A DNA stretch of 64,000 nt from Amycolatopsis acidicola (GCF_007713735.2 NZ_VMNW02000001.1:266294-330293), one strand, 5' to 3'; shown: positions 51,363-60,588, counted from the stretch's first letter. Translations and numbers: made by a program. Notes: a model not told the origin generated them from the letters alone.

Positions 51363-51563
51363 ATGGCAGCCCAGTGGGACCCTCGCGGGAGAACCGGCCA
51401 CCGGCCCGGTGAGTCGGCCGTGCAGCCTTCGCAGGGCATCGATTCACAGAATGTGCTTTCCGGCCGTAAGCCTTACGGTCAGCCGATCACCCGTGTGGAT
51501 TTCTTCCGCCGCATGCCCACGGGCGGCGCCACGGCTTACTTCAAGCCGACGCAGGAGAAGTAG
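51363..51563 (+). CDS. 66-residue peptide, candidate RiPP precursor
   Basis: A short hydrophilic protein with AAGGAG 4 bases before its ATG. The N-terminal two-thirds are polar and Gly/Gln/Arg-rich (MAAQWDPRGRTGHRPGESAV...), then ITRVDFFRRMPTGGATAYFKPTQEK closes the chain. A leader-like region followed by a distinct C-terminal segment, next to an HExxH modification-enzyme gene, suits a ribosomal peptide precursor, with Phe/Tyr/Lys/Thr of the tail as possible target residues. No cleavage motif is obvious. It could also be an unrelated small basic protein. Confidence 0.6.
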   Translation: MAAQWDPRGRTGHRPGESAVQPSQGIDSQNVLSGRKPYGQPITRVDFFRRMPTGGATAYFKPTQEK

Positions 51564-51656
51564 TTTTTCGCGCGGCAAAGCGCTCGTCGCCTTGCCGCGC
51601 TCCTCAAAGAGTGCGATCCCCGTCCCTTTGTGCTGCCCTCGTGAAGGGAGCGCGCC

Positions 51657-51845
51657 GTGCCTGCCGCACCCGATCGTCAACCGGGCTTCGCCGCGGTGAT
51701 CGTGGTCTATTCGGTCGCAGACACAGGGCTGGTCTTTTCGATCACCGTGGGGTCTGGCGGCACGGCCGCCGCGACATTGGCGCTCGGCTCGAAGAAGATC
51801 GGCGAGGTGCTCGGCCGGATCAAGCGGCCGAAAGCAGGCGAGTAA
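51657..51845 (+). CDS. 62-residue small protein with hydrophobic core
   Basis: GTG start with AAGGGAG about 8 bases upstream. The product has one long weakly hydrophobic stretch (FAAVIVVYSVADTGLVFSITVGSGGTAAATLALG) and a basic tail (KKIGEVLGRIKRPKAGE), suggesting a membrane-associated peptide. It lies 93 bp after the candidate precursor gene and may belong to the same unit. Its 3' end overlaps the convergent 51820-52053 gene by 26 bp. Not recognised. Confidence 0.45.
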   Translation: MPAAPDRQPGFAAVIVVYSVADTGLVFSITVGSGGTAAATLALGSKKIGEVLGRIKRPKAGE

Positions 51846-52053
51846 CGGCGGCCCGCAGGGCGAGCCCGGCGGCCGCACTGCCGAAGATCGTTGCGACAGC
51901 GACGAAAGCGGCTGTCAGCGGGCTGCCGCGGTCGAGGACCGTTGCCGCGAGTAGAACCGCGGCCAGCATCACGAGACCGCAGATGGCCATCCCGCAGGCC
52001 ACCAGCAGCGCACGCCGTACCAGGGCACTTCGGGATTCGTCTCGGCGCCGCAC
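51820..52053 (-). CDS. 77-residue membrane protein
   Basis: Starts at GTG 52053 (VRRRDESRSALVRR...), a basic N-terminus followed by two transmembrane helices (ALLVACGMAICGLVMLAAVLLAATVL and LTAAFVAVATIFGSAAAGLAL) and a short basic end. The longer upstream frame is Arg/Cys-rich and overlaps iniC, so it is rejected. No clear Shine-Dalgarno. It lies 64 bp after the iniC stop on the same strand and may be co-transcribed with iniAC. Confidence 0.5.
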   Translation of the reverse strand: MRRRDESRSALVRRALLVACGMAICGLVMLAAVLLAATVLDRGSPLTAAFVAVATIFGSAAAGLALRAAVTRLLSAA

Positions 52054-52117
52054 CGCCAGGACACTACACCTGACCGGCTCCCACACCCGGCGACGCCGGA
52101 AACCCTTGCCGCGCTCC

Positions 52118-53374
52118 TCAAATCCCGCCGTTGGCCATCTCTTCGCAGCTGCGCAGCACGGCCGCTGCCACGCGGCGGTCCCCCGCGCCGCAAGCCGGAT
52201 CTTCCGCGTACTCCCGCCATTTCCGCAACGCGTCGAAGATCGTGCGCTGCAGGCTCGTGCCGTCCCCGCCCACACGGTCGGCGAGCCCGACGCCCTGCCC
52301 GCCGAGTAGCCGGATCGCCTCCGCGCGCAGTTCCGGTGGCAACCCCGTCCGGCCGCCGCGCAGTGACGCGAGCAGCCGCAGTTCACGGAAGTCGTGCGCG
52401 CTCGCGAGAATCCGTTCGAGCTCCCCGGCGAGCCCTGCCGCGTGCGGGTGCGGCTCCATCCGCAACACCACGTCCAGCCCCAGCAAAGCCGAGCGCGCCT
52501 TCAGGATTGCTTGGCGCGCCATGAAGTTCTGCTCCACCGAGTCCCGCAGCTCGGCCAGCCCGCTGCGTGGCACGAGTTGTGCCGCGAGCGCCGGGAGAGT
52601 GTGCGCCCCGCGCCGGATCAAGGTCACCGCGAGCCGCACCCCGAAGAGCCCGAACCGTTCCAGCAGCGGCGCACGCACGGCGGCGTCCTGCGCGAGCAAC
52701 CGGTGGACCGAAAGCAGGTGCGGTTCCAGCTCCGTGCGTGACACCGCGGCGAGCCGGGCAAGCGCCTCGAACTCGTCCTCCCGCATCGTCCGGCCGGCCG
52801 CGGCGAGTAGCCCGGCCACCGGCACGACGTCTTGGCACAGCTCGCTTGTCTCCGGCTCTCGCCGATAGCGCCGCGCGACCTGCCGCGCCGAGATGAGCGC
52901 GTCCACCCGGCCTCCGCCGAGCTCGTCCGCACGGGACAACACGATGATCGAGTTGACCGCGGCCGCCCGCGCGATCGGATGGTCCTGCAAGGTGTGCAGG
53001 AAGCTCAGGTCCGCGTTGCGCGGATGCCGCACCAGGAACAGCACGGCGTCGGCCTCCATGCAGATTCCTTCGACGGTCTTGGGTCCCGCGTCCGCGTCGA
53101 TCGCGGGGGTGTCGAGCAGCACCAGTTCGCTCTGCGACCGGCTCGGCGCGGTGCGGAACCAGGCCAGCCCTTCGCCTTCCTTCGCGAACTCCTCACCACC
53201 GATGGCGTTGACCATCGTCGATTTCCCGGACTGCCGCGCGCCGACAATGGCCAGCCGCACCGGATCGTCGAACCGGTCGAGGTGCCGCCGCAGCCAGTTC
53301 ACCGCCCGGGGGCTGTCCCGGTATGCCTCCAGCGCCCGCTCGAGCAGCGAACGCGTCCGTGCCGCCAGGCTCAC
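52118..53374 (-). CDS. iniC: Dynamin-like GTPase IniC
   Basis: A bacterial dynamin-like protein of 418 residues, partner of IniA in envelope stress protection. G1 motif GARQSGKST (45-53), G3 DTPA, G4-like LSRAD, followed by a long helical region. It is somewhat shorter than mycobacterial IniC. Its ATG overlaps the iniA stop (ATGA), so translation is coupled. The order iniB-iniA-iniC is that of the isoniazid-inducible operon of mycobacteria. Confidence 0.85.
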   Translation of the reverse strand: MSLAARTRSLLERALEAYRDSPRAVNWLRRHLDRFDDPVRLAIVGARQSGKSTMVNAIGGEEFAKEGEGLAWFRTAPSRSQSELVLLDTPAIDADAGPKTVEGICMEADAVLFLVRHPRNADLSFLHTLQDHPIARAAAVNSIIVLSRADELGGGRVDALISARQVARRYRREPETSELCQDVVPVAGLLAAAGRTMREDEFEALARLAAVSRTELEPHLLSVHRLLAQDAAVRAPLLERFGLFGVRLAVTLIRRGAHTLPALAAQLVPRSGLAELRDSVEQNFMARQAILKARSALLGLDVVLRMEPHPHAAGLAGELERILASAHDFRELRLLASLRGGRTGLPPELRAEAIRLLGGQGVGLADRVGGDGTSLQRTIFDALRKWREYAEDPACGAGDRRVAAAVLRSCEEMANGGI

Positions 53375-55167
53375 GCCGGGAGCCCCCGGAGCGTGGGCTG
53401 CGGCCGGGTCGCGGCGAGGGCCTGCGCGCGCCGCCGCAGCAGGGAAAGCTCTTCCACGTCGCGCCGGATCTGGTTCGCCCGCGCGGTCCGGCCCGCGGTT
53501 TCCTCGTCGATCACCTTTTTGATCGACTTCGCCGATTCGGTGATCTCGGCGCGTAGTTCGTCCGCCACGGCAGTCAGCCTGTCGCGCAGCGTGCGATGGA
53601 TCTGCCGCGCGGTGTCCTTGCTGTGCTTGCCGTACGTGAGGAAGAAGTCGTCGACATAGCGGTGCGCCGCCGTCTTCGCCGAAGCCTGCCTGCGCTTGAG
53701 CCGGTTGCCGCGTTCCTCGAACACGCTCTTCGCGCCGAACGCGACACCGGCGCTCAGCGAGATCGGGTTGATCAGGTTCAGTCCCGCGACCGTCGTGGCG
53801 AGGCCGAACATCAGCACCCCGCTGTAGGATCCGCGCAACCCGACGAACAGCTTCTGCCCGACCCCGAAACGGTCCACCCTCGGCATCCGCATCTCACCGA
53901 CCGCATCGGTGGGGACCTCTCGCGGCAGCGTGTCCGGGAGCGCGCCGGGACGGTGCGGCGCGACCTGCCTGCCGACCTTGCGGGCGGTCCACTCGAACCG
54001 GTCGAGCAGCCATTCCGAGTTCGTTTCGGCGACCGCCGCGAGGTTCGCCCGCAGCCACTCCGCGAACTCTTCCCAATGCCGCTGCGGGTCGGCCGAGTCG
54101 AAGTAGTCGTCCGCCTCGACCAGTACCCGCCGCGTGCGGTCGCGCAGATCGAACTCGATGTCGGACAGCAGATCCGAAACCTCGTCGGACAGCAATGTCT
54201 GCCAGCGCGCCGAATCCCGCTGCAGCCGCTCCATCCGGGCGCCCTGCGCGTGCCAGCGGGTCACGACCTCGTCGTTGCCCGGCTGCTGCGTGCTCGCGAA
54301 CTCCTCCTGCAGCGGACCGAGCAGTTCGTCGACAGCGTGGGAAGACGTTGCCGAAACAGTGCGTTTGGCGAGTAGTTCGGCCTGCCCGAGCAGATCGTGG
54401 TGCAGAAAGCGGATCAGGTCGCCGAAGCCGGACTCCGCGTTGAGCACCTTGTCGCCGGTGCGCGCGGCGGCCAGCCGCAGCGTGGCCGACACCGGGATGA
54501 CCGTGGCGAGAAACCCGCATTCGTGCAGCCGCGCGCGGTTGCGTTCGGCGACCGTACGCCAGCGGGGCGCGATGTCGATCTTCGTCAGCGCCAGGATGAT
54601 CGTCGGGCACAGCCGCGCGACCTTTTCCAGCAACCGGAGTTCGGTGGGCGAAAGCTCGCTCGTGGCGTCGCTGGCCAACATGACCACGTCGGCCGACATC
54701 GACTGCACGACGTCCACGGCCGCGGGCGCCGGCGTGTCCACGAACGCCAGGCCATCCGCCAGAAGAGTGCGCGGCAAACCGATTTCGGTGCGCACGATCG
54801 CGGCGCCGGAACGGGCTTCGCGGTTCGCGTCTGCCGTGACGGATTCGACTGCGGGAGGCTCACTCGCGGGGCCTTCGATCGCGGCCGGGCCCCTCGTGAT
54901 CATCGCCGCGCGCGGGGCTTCGGAGTGCTCGATGACCGCGGGCACGGCAGTCGTCCCGTCGTCGCCGACCGCGCACACCGGCGCGTTCAGCAACGCGTTG
55001 ATCAACTGGCTCTTGCCCTGTCCGGACTCGCCGATGACCACTACGCGCAGTTTCGGGTCCAGTAGCCGGTTTCTGCGTTCACGCAGGCGTTCGGCCAGGT
55101 CCGGGCGCCGGTGGGTGGCGCAGGCCCGGACGGTGTCGTCGAGCACTTCGAGCCAGGGCGGTGCCAT
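53371..55167 (-). CDS. iniA: Dynamin-like GTPase IniA
   Basis: A 598-residue dynamin-like protein that binds and remodels membrane and is induced by cell-wall inhibitors in mycobacteria. G1 GESGQGKS (near 46-53), G2 region GTTAVPAV, G3 DTPAP, G4 LTKID. A hydrophobic paddle-like hairpin, LRGSYSGVLMFGLATTVAGLNLINPISLSAGVAFGAKSVF (about 440-480), would insert in the bilayer, and a helical C-terminus follows. I take the ATG at 55167 over the adjoining GTG at 55170. It is downstream of iniB but separated by a strong hairpin. Confidence 0.88.
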   Translation of the reverse strand: MAPPWLEVLDDTVRACATHRRPDLAERLRERRNRLLDPKLRVVVIGESGQGKSQLINALLNAPVCAVGDDGTTAVPAVIEHSEAPRAAMITRGPAAIEGPASEPPAVESVTADANREARSGAAIVRTEIGLPRTLLADGLAFVDTPAPAAVDVVQSMSADVVMLASDATSELSPTELRLLEKVARLCPTIILALTKIDIAPRWRTVAERNRARLHECGFLATVIPVSATLRLAAARTGDKVLNAESGFGDLIRFLHHDLLGQAELLAKRTVSATSSHAVDELLGPLQEEFASTQQPGNDEVVTRWHAQGARMERLQRDSARWQTLLSDEVSDLLSDIEFDLRDRTRRVLVEADDYFDSADPQRHWEEFAEWLRANLAAVAETNSEWLLDRFEWTARKVGRQVAPHRPGALPDTLPREVPTDAVGEMRMPRVDRFGVGQKLFVGLRGSYSGVLMFGLATTVAGLNLINPISLSAGVAFGAKSVFEERGNRLKRRQASAKTAAHRYVDDFFLTYGKHSKDTARQIHRTLRDRLTAVADELRAEITESAKSIKKVIDEETAGRTARANQIRRDVEELSLLRRRAQALAATRPQPTLRGLPA

Positions 55168-55205
55168 CACCTGGAGGAGTGTGCCTTGTCAGGTCACGGA
55201 TAGGA

Positions 55206-55245
55206 AACGGCGGGGGCCTGTCCGTGAGGACAGACCCCCGCCGTT
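55206..55245 (-). terminator. Strong hairpin between iniB and iniA
   Basis: AACGGCGGGGGCCTGTCC (55206-55223) pairs over 17 of 18 positions with GGACAGACCCCCGCCGTT (55228-55245), loop GTGA. It lies between the iniB stop and iniA start, the strongest stem in the window, without a long T-run. A second short stem, CTGCCTT/AAGGCAG, is at 55268-55283. It probably attenuates read-through or sets iniB above iniAC in transcript level. Confidence 0.75.
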
Positions 55246-55310
55246 GTACGACCTTCAAACGGCCTACCTGCCTTGAAAGGCAGACAAGCCGCCCGGATCA
55301 CTGGGCGCGG

Positions 55311-57011
55311 TCAGTGTCCGGCGAGGGGCAGGTCGCTGTGCAGGCTGTCGAGACCGTCGGTCTGCGGCAGCGCGTTGTGGTCGAGGGAACCGGCGGCGTC
55401 GGACAGCGGGCTGTGCGACACGGCTTCGGTCACCGGGTGGGCGGCGTCGGCCACCGGGTTGTGGGTGACGGCCTGCTCCAGGCCGTGGGTGTCCGGCAGC
55501 GGGTTCGCGACCGGCAGGTGCGGAAGCGCCTGGGGCAGCTCGGCCGTGGCGTGCACCGGCAGGTCGGACGGGAGGTGCGAGCTGACGTCCGTCGGCAGCG
55601 CCGGGGCGGGCAGCGACTGGACGGGCGTCACGTCGGCGACGTGCGAGGAGGCCAGGTCGGCGCCCTGCGATACGTGCTCGGAGGCGTCCTCGCCACCGGC
55701 GGCGACGGCGTTGGCCGCCTCGCCGTTGACACCCGTCAGGTAGTTGCCGAGGGTGGTCGCGCCATCGGCAATCTGGCTGGACAGCAGCTCGCCGCCGCTC
55801 GAGACGTAACCGGCGAGGGTGCCGGCGGCCGAGTCGCCCTTGGCCAGCGCGTCGGAGTCGAGGCTCTGGCCGAGGTCGTTGACCGAGTCGAAGCTCGGCG
55901 CCGAAGCCGGCACGCCGTTCGTGCTGAGCCCGTAGGTGCCCAGCGGGGACTCGCTCTGGAAGCCGCCCTCGTAGCCCTCGGGGGTCACGGTGCCGAAGCC
56001 CGCGACCGAGCTGAGGGCGGAGTCGCTCTGGAAGCCGCCGTCGAAGCCGTCGGAGGTGACGGTGTTGCTGGTGGCCGTCGTGCCGAGCTCCGAGTCGGTG
56101 GCGCCGGCGAACGCGGCGCCCTCGGGGCCGACAGCGCTGGTGCCGGCGCCGGCGAACTCGTCACTGACGTAGCCGACGGAGCCACCGAAGCCGTCCGCGG
56201 AGCCGCTGGACGCGGTCTGGAAGGAGCCCAGCGAAGGCTCACCCAGCTCCGGGGCCGAAACCGGCAGACCGCCGAGGGGCAGCTGGTCGGCGCCGGGGAG
56301 CTGGTCGAGGCTCGGCGTGCCGAGCGGCAGGCCCGCCGGGGCGGCCTGCAGCGCGTCGGTGGCCGTCTGCACGTCGTCCGTGGAGACCGGCAGCGCGTCG
56401 GTGCCCGTCGGCAGGTCGGCGCGGGCGGGCACGGCGTCGGCGCCGAGCGGAAGGGCGTCCGCGGAAACCGGGAGGGCGTCGGTGCCCAGCGGCAGGTCGG
56501 AGGGGTGGACCGGGAGAGCGTCGGCCGAAAGCGGCAGCTCCGAAAGGTTCACCGGCAGGGCGTCGGGCGAAACCGGCAGCGCGCCCGTGCTCAGGGGCAG
56601 CTCGGAAGCGTTCACCGGGAGGGCGTCGGTGCCCAGCGGCAGGTCGCCGCGCACCGGCTCGGTCAGCGACGGGGCCGAAACCGGCAGCGACGGCGCGCCG
56701 GGAAGCGACGGCGCCGCAACGGGCAGCGCGTTCGCGGCGTCGGCCACGGCCTGCAGGTGGGCGATAGCGCCCTCCAGGCCGGAGTTACCGGTCGGCAGCG
56801 TGGAGACCACGGACTCGAGGGCGTCCGCGACCGGGGCCGGCGCGTAGTCGGCGACCAGCGGGGCCACTTCCTGGATGTCCTGCGGGGTTACATCACTCAG
56901 GCCGGCACCGGCGAGCGCATCGGTGGGGTTCGCGGCGAAGGCCGAGCGGGCGGCGTCGTCGGTCAGCAGGTTCAGCACGAAGTCGTGCAAGGTTTGGGCG
57001 GGGAGGGACAA
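55311..57011 (-). CDS. iniB: IniB N-terminal-domain protein with repeat-rich body
   Basis: A 566-residue protein. Its N-terminal domain (MSLPAQTLHDFVLNLLTDDAARSAFAANPTDALAGAGLSDVTPQDIQEVAPLV) is the conserved IniB start. Residues 95-240 are degenerate repeats of the form L-P-L-G/S-x-D-A-L-P-V; 250-400 are Gly/Ser-rich with two EGGFQS-like repeats; the C-terminus is Ala/His/Pro-rich. It resembles a structural wall or membrane-associated protein. TTG start with GGAG 7 bases upstream. First gene of iniBAC; divergent from the Hsp70-like gene. Confidence 0.85.
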   Translation of the reverse strand: MSLPAQTLHDFVLNLLTDDAARSAFAANPTDALAGAGLSDVTPQDIQEVAPLVADYAPAPVADALESVVSTLPTGNSGLEGAIAHLQAVADAANALPVAAPSLPGAPSLPVSAPSLTEPVRGDLPLGTDALPVNASELPLSTGALPVSPDALPVNLSELPLSADALPVHPSDLPLGTDALPVSADALPLGADAVPARADLPTGTDALPVSTDDVQTATDALQAAPAGLPLGTPSLDQLPGADQLPLGGLPVSAPELGEPSLGSFQTASSGSADGFGGSVGYVSDEFAGAGTSAVGPEGAAFAGATDSELGTTATSNTVTSDGFDGGFQSDSALSSVAGFGTVTPEGYEGGFQSESPLGTYGLSTNGVPASAPSFDSVNDLGQSLDSDALAKGDSAAGTLAGYVSSGGELLSSQIADGATTLGNYLTGVNGEAANAVAAGGEDASEHVSQGADLASSHVADVTPVQSLPAPALPTDVSSHLPSDLPVHATAELPQALPHLPVANPLPDTHGLEQAVTHNPVADAAHPVTEAVSHSPLSDAAGSLDHNALPQTDGLDSLHSDLPLAGH

Positions 57012-57223
57012 CGAAAACTCCGCAATCTCGGGGGATGGAATGCAGCGTCCGGCGCATCAGCCGACCGCCTCGACCAAACCTAGGGATGGCCACAGGCCGT
57101 GGCATCGGGGATCGTGCCGAACGCGGACCCCCGGGTTGCCGCGAGCACGGTTAGGGGGTTAGGGGATGAGACCCCAATGCCGGGCTTTGGTACGAAAGAC
57201 CGAACCCCTAGGAGGCGGCACGA

Positions 57224-58354
57224 ATGCGTTACGTCCTGGGCGTCGACATCGGCGGCACTCGCGTCAAGGCCGCGGTTTGCCGTCGCCCCGAAGAGCTGTG
57301 GGCCGATCCGGAAGTGGTGCTGCGGGCCGAATCCGCACTTCACGTCGCTGCCGATGCCACTGTGCTGGTCGGCACGGATGCGCGCCGCGCCGCGCTGGCG
57401 GAGCCGGAACGCCTCGCCCGCGGCTACGTCCGCCGCGTCGGCGACGACGTGCCCTTGTTGCTCGGTGACGAGCTGTACCGGCCGGAGTCACTCACCGCTG
57501 TCGTCGTCGGCTGGGTGGCCGATCAGGTCGCGGAAGCAGAAGGCAGCGAAGCCGACCGGGTCGCCGTGACGCACCCGCCCGGTTGGGGCGCGTACCGACG
57601 CAACCTGTTGCGCGAGGCGCTCAGCGCGGCCGGTTTCCCCAGCGCGGTACTGCTGCCCGGCCCGGTCGCCGCGGCCGAGAGCCACCTCATGCGCGAGCGG
57701 GTCGAGCCGGGCACGGTGCTCGGCGTCGCCCGGTTCGGCGGCGAGTACGTGGATACAGCGCTGCTGCGCCGTGGCGCCGCCACCTTCGAGACCATCGCGC
57801 ACGACGAGCAGGCCGCGCCCGCGATCGACGACGTGCTGAGCGAGCGCGTCCAGGAGCGGTTCACCGGCCGTCCTGCCGAACTGCGCGCGGCGTGCTTGCA
57901 GGCCAAGGAACTTCTCTCCACGAACACCGAAGTCGACCTGCTGACCCGCGCCGAGTTCGAGCAGTTGATCCGGCCGCTGATCACGATCGCACTGGCTCCG
58001 CTGAGCCGGTACGAACAGCTCTCGGCCGCGCTGCTGGTCGGTGGCACAGCGCGGATCCCGCTGGTGAAAGCGCTTGCGGAGGAGGCATTGAGCTGCCGGG
58101 TGGTGGTCGACTCCGACCCCGGCACCGCCGCCTGCCGAGGCGCGGCGCTCGCTGCCCGGCCCCCGGCCGAGGCGCCGCTGGAGTCGACGACTCTGGTGCC
58201 GCGGATCACGGGCTACCCGGAGCTCGACCCGGACGAGGTCTACGATTCCGAGCCCGCGCCACCACGACCGCCGGTCGTGGTGACCCCGCTCGAACCGCCC
58301 AAGCGGCGGTTCGTCCCGTCCCGGCGCGGCTCCCGAAACGAGGACGACGAGTGA
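57224..58354 (+). CDS. Hsp70-like ATPase domain protein
   Basis: A 376-residue protein that is almost only an actin/Hsp70 nucleotide-binding domain: phosphate-1 loop GVDIGGTRVKAAV (6-18), VAVTHPPGW (connect), LLPGPVAAAESHL, phosphate-2-like GVARFGGEYVDTALL and the adenosine motif LLVGGTARIPLVKALAEEAL. The substrate-binding domain is replaced by a short Pro-rich acidic/basic tail. It may bind ATP and act as a scaffold or sensor for the coupled regulator. It overlaps the LuxR gene by 4 bases (GTGA) and is divergent from iniB across 212 bp. Confidence 0.85.
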   Translation: MRYVLGVDIGGTRVKAAVCRRPEELWADPEVVLRAESALHVAADATVLVGTDARRAALAEPERLARGYVRRVGDDVPLLLGDELYRPESLTAVVVGWVADQVAEAEGSEADRVAVTHPPGWGAYRRNLLREALSAAGFPSAVLLPGPVAAAESHLMRERVEPGTVLGVARFGGEYVDTALLRRGAATFETIAHDEQAAPAIDDVLSERVQERFTGRPAELRAACLQAKELLSTNTEVDLLTRAEFEQLIRPLITIALAPLSRYEQLSAALLVGGTARIPLVKALAEEALSCRVVVDSDPGTAACRGAALAARPPAEAPLESTTLVPRITGYPELDPDEVYDSEPAPPRPPVVVTPLEPPKRRFVPSRRGSRNEDDE

Positions 58355-60588
58355 TCCTGCTGGACGAGCCCACCGAGCGGCTCCGCGCGGCCATCGTGAC
58401 CGGTGAGCTCGCGCCCGTCCGGCTCGCCATCGTCGCGCCCGGTGGATACGGGAAAACCGCTGTACTGGAAGACCTCGCGCGCGCCGAGGGCGTGCGTCTG
58501 GTCGATGACGCCCATCTGCTCGGCGAGGCCGAGTTGGCGGAACTGTTGCGGTATCTCGACGACGAACAGGCCGGGCTGGTGATCGCGGCGCGTCCATATC
58601 CGCGTCCGGAAGGGCTGAGCCAGGTGCTCGGCCGCCTACGCGGGCAGATCGTGCTACGCCCGTTCGATCTTGCGCGCACGGCGAAGTTCCTGGGGAGCGA
58701 GGAGCGCGCCGAAGCCGTCTACGCCGAGACAGGCGGAGTGCCGGGCTTGGTGCGTGCCGCGGGTGAGTTGACGTTGCTGCGGCACGAGCTCGACCAAGCG
58801 GGCGACGATGTCGTCCGGTTCCTGCTCGCGGCAGAGGCCGGGATGGGGCCGGACCTCGTGCACGGGCAGATCGAGGTCGCCCACGCGACGGGGCTGGTGG
58901 CCGGCGACGGCCGTTTGCTGCCGATCGCGGCGCGCGCGTTGCGCGAGCTGATCCCGCGAGACAGGCAGACGGCGCTTCGTCGGCAGTTGGTGGAGATGCA
59001 GCTGGAACGCGAGGGGCCGGTGCTGCCGTTGGTGCGCCCGCTCTTGGGCGCCGGCCTGACCGGCACCGAAATCGGCGCGGCCTTCGAAGCCGCGGCGGAG
59101 GAGGCTGCGGCGGAACCCGCGCTGGCCGCGAAGCTTTACGAAGCGGCCGTGAAGGCGGGGCGCCGCATCGGTGCGCAATGGGCTGAAGCCGTTGCCAGGA
59201 CAGGTGATTTCGACGAAGCACTTCGCCTGGCGGACGACGTCATCGCGACTGAAGGCGCGCCGGACCGCGCGGACGCCGCGCGCGTGGCCGCCACGGCGCT
59301 GGCGCACCGCGGTCAGCTCGCGCGCAGCGCCGAGCTCTTCCAGTGGTCGGACACCGGCGACTCGTCCTGCTTCGCCGCGATAGCGCTGACGGGGACGGGG
59401 CGGCTCGAGGAAGCCGGGGAATCGCTGGAGAAATGCCGCGCCGGTGGGCCGCCGACCCTGCTGTCGGGTGCCGTTTCGGCCACCGCGCGCGGCGTCCTGG
59501 AGTCGGTGACGGGCCAGCCCGCGATGGCACTGTCCACTTTGGTCCGTGCGGCGGAGATGCTGGAGCCGGTGTCGGCGCGTCTGCTGTTGCCCGACAGCCC
59601 GGCCGCGCTCGCGGCGCTGGTCGCGTTGCACAGCGGCGAGGCGGTCATCGCGGAACCGTTGCTGGAGCGGGCGATCGAGACGGGCACCCTCGTCACCCGG
59701 CATCGGCTGCTGCGCGCGTGGATAGCGATGTTGCGCGGCGACGAAGAAGCGGCGTCCGAAGGACTTCGTGCTGCCGGCGACGATTTGTCCCCGCGTGACT
59801 GGCTTTTCGCTGTCGGACTTCGTGTCGGGCTGGCCCGGCGTGCCAGCGACCTCACGGCGTTGCGGCGGATCTGGGGCCAGGCAAGGGAAGTCGTGATGCG
59901 GCATCCGGTGGATCTGTTCACCTTCCTGCCGTTCGGGGAGTTCGAGGTCGCCGCGGCGCGCCTCGGGGAACGGGCGCGGCTGGCCCCGCACTTGCGACAG
60001 GCGCGGCAATTGCTGGCGGCGCTGGGGAATCCGCCGTTGTGGGCGACCGCGCTGCACTGGAGCGGGCTGCACGCCGCGATCCTCGACGAGCGTCCCGACG
60101 AGGCGGCCGAGCACGCGGGCGCTCTCGCGGCAGGCGTCGGCCCGTACTTCGAGGTGATGGCCGAAGCGGCAGGGTGCTGGCTGAAAGTGCTGAGCGGCGA
60201 CGTCGAGCCCGAGGCGGTGGAAGCGGCCGCGCGCGGGCTGCACGGCGTCGGCCTGTGCTGGGACGGGGCGCGGCTGGCCGGGCAGGCGGCCATCCGGACG
60301 TCGGACCGCAAGGCGATGGTGACGCTGTTGGACTGCGCGCGGGTGCTGCAGGGGCGCGAGCCGACCGTCGCGCCAGGGCCGGCACGGCTCAGCGACCGCG
60401 AACGTCAGGTGGCCGAGCTCGTGCTGGCGGGGCTGACTTACAAGCAGATCGGGGACCGGCTGTTCATCTCGGCGAAGACGGTCGAGCACCATGTGGCTCG
60501 CATGCGGCACCGGATCGGTGCCGGCAGCCGCAGCGAGCTACTGGCGGAACTGCGGGCCGAGCTGGAGCCGGATCAGGGCACGATCTGA
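58351..60588 (+). CDS. LuxR-family MalT/IniR-like regulator
   Basis: A 745-residue STAND-type activator: N-terminal ATPase with P-loop APGGYGKTA (30-37) and Walker B LVDDAHLL, a long helical TPR-like middle, and a C-terminal LuxR helix-turn-helix (LSDRERQVAELVLAGLTYKQIGDRLFISAKTVEHHVARMRHRIG). In M. tuberculosis the iniBAC operon is activated by the adjacent MalT-like IniR (Rv0339c), and the position here fits that role. The GTG at 58351 overlaps the Hsp70-like gene stop, so the two proteins are made together. Regulation of iniBAC is inference. Confidence 0.87.
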   Translation: MILLDEPTERLRAAIVTGELAPVRLAIVAPGGYGKTAVLEDLARAEGVRLVDDAHLLGEAELAELLRYLDDEQAGLVIAARPYPRPEGLSQVLGRLRGQIVLRPFDLARTAKFLGSEERAEAVYAETGGVPGLVRAAGELTLLRHELDQAGDDVVRFLLAAEAGMGPDLVHGQIEVAHATGLVAGDGRLLPIAARALRELIPRDRQTALRRQLVEMQLEREGPVLPLVRPLLGAGLTGTEIGAAFEAAAEEAAAEPALAAKLYEAAVKAGRRIGAQWAEAVARTGDFDEALRLADDVIATEGAPDRADAARVAATALAHRGQLARSAELFQWSDTGDSSCFAAIALTGTGRLEEAGESLEKCRAGGPPTLLSGAVSATARGVLESVTGQPAMALSTLVRAAEMLEPVSARLLLPDSPAALAALVALHSGEAVIAEPLLERAIETGTLVTRHRLLRAWIAMLRGDEEAASEGLRAAGDDLSPRDWLFAVGLRVGLARRASDLTALRRIWGQAREVVMRHPVDLFTFLPFGEFEVAAARLGERARLAPHLRQARQLLAALGNPPLWATALHWSGLHAAILDERPDEAAEHAGALAAGVGPYFEVMAEAAGCWLKVLSGDVEPEAVEAAARGLHGVGLCWDGARLAGQAAIRTSDRKAMVTLLDCARVLQGREPTVAPGPARLSDRERQVAELVLAGLTYKQIGDRLFISAKTVEHHVARMRHRIGAGSRSELLAELRAELEPDQGTI

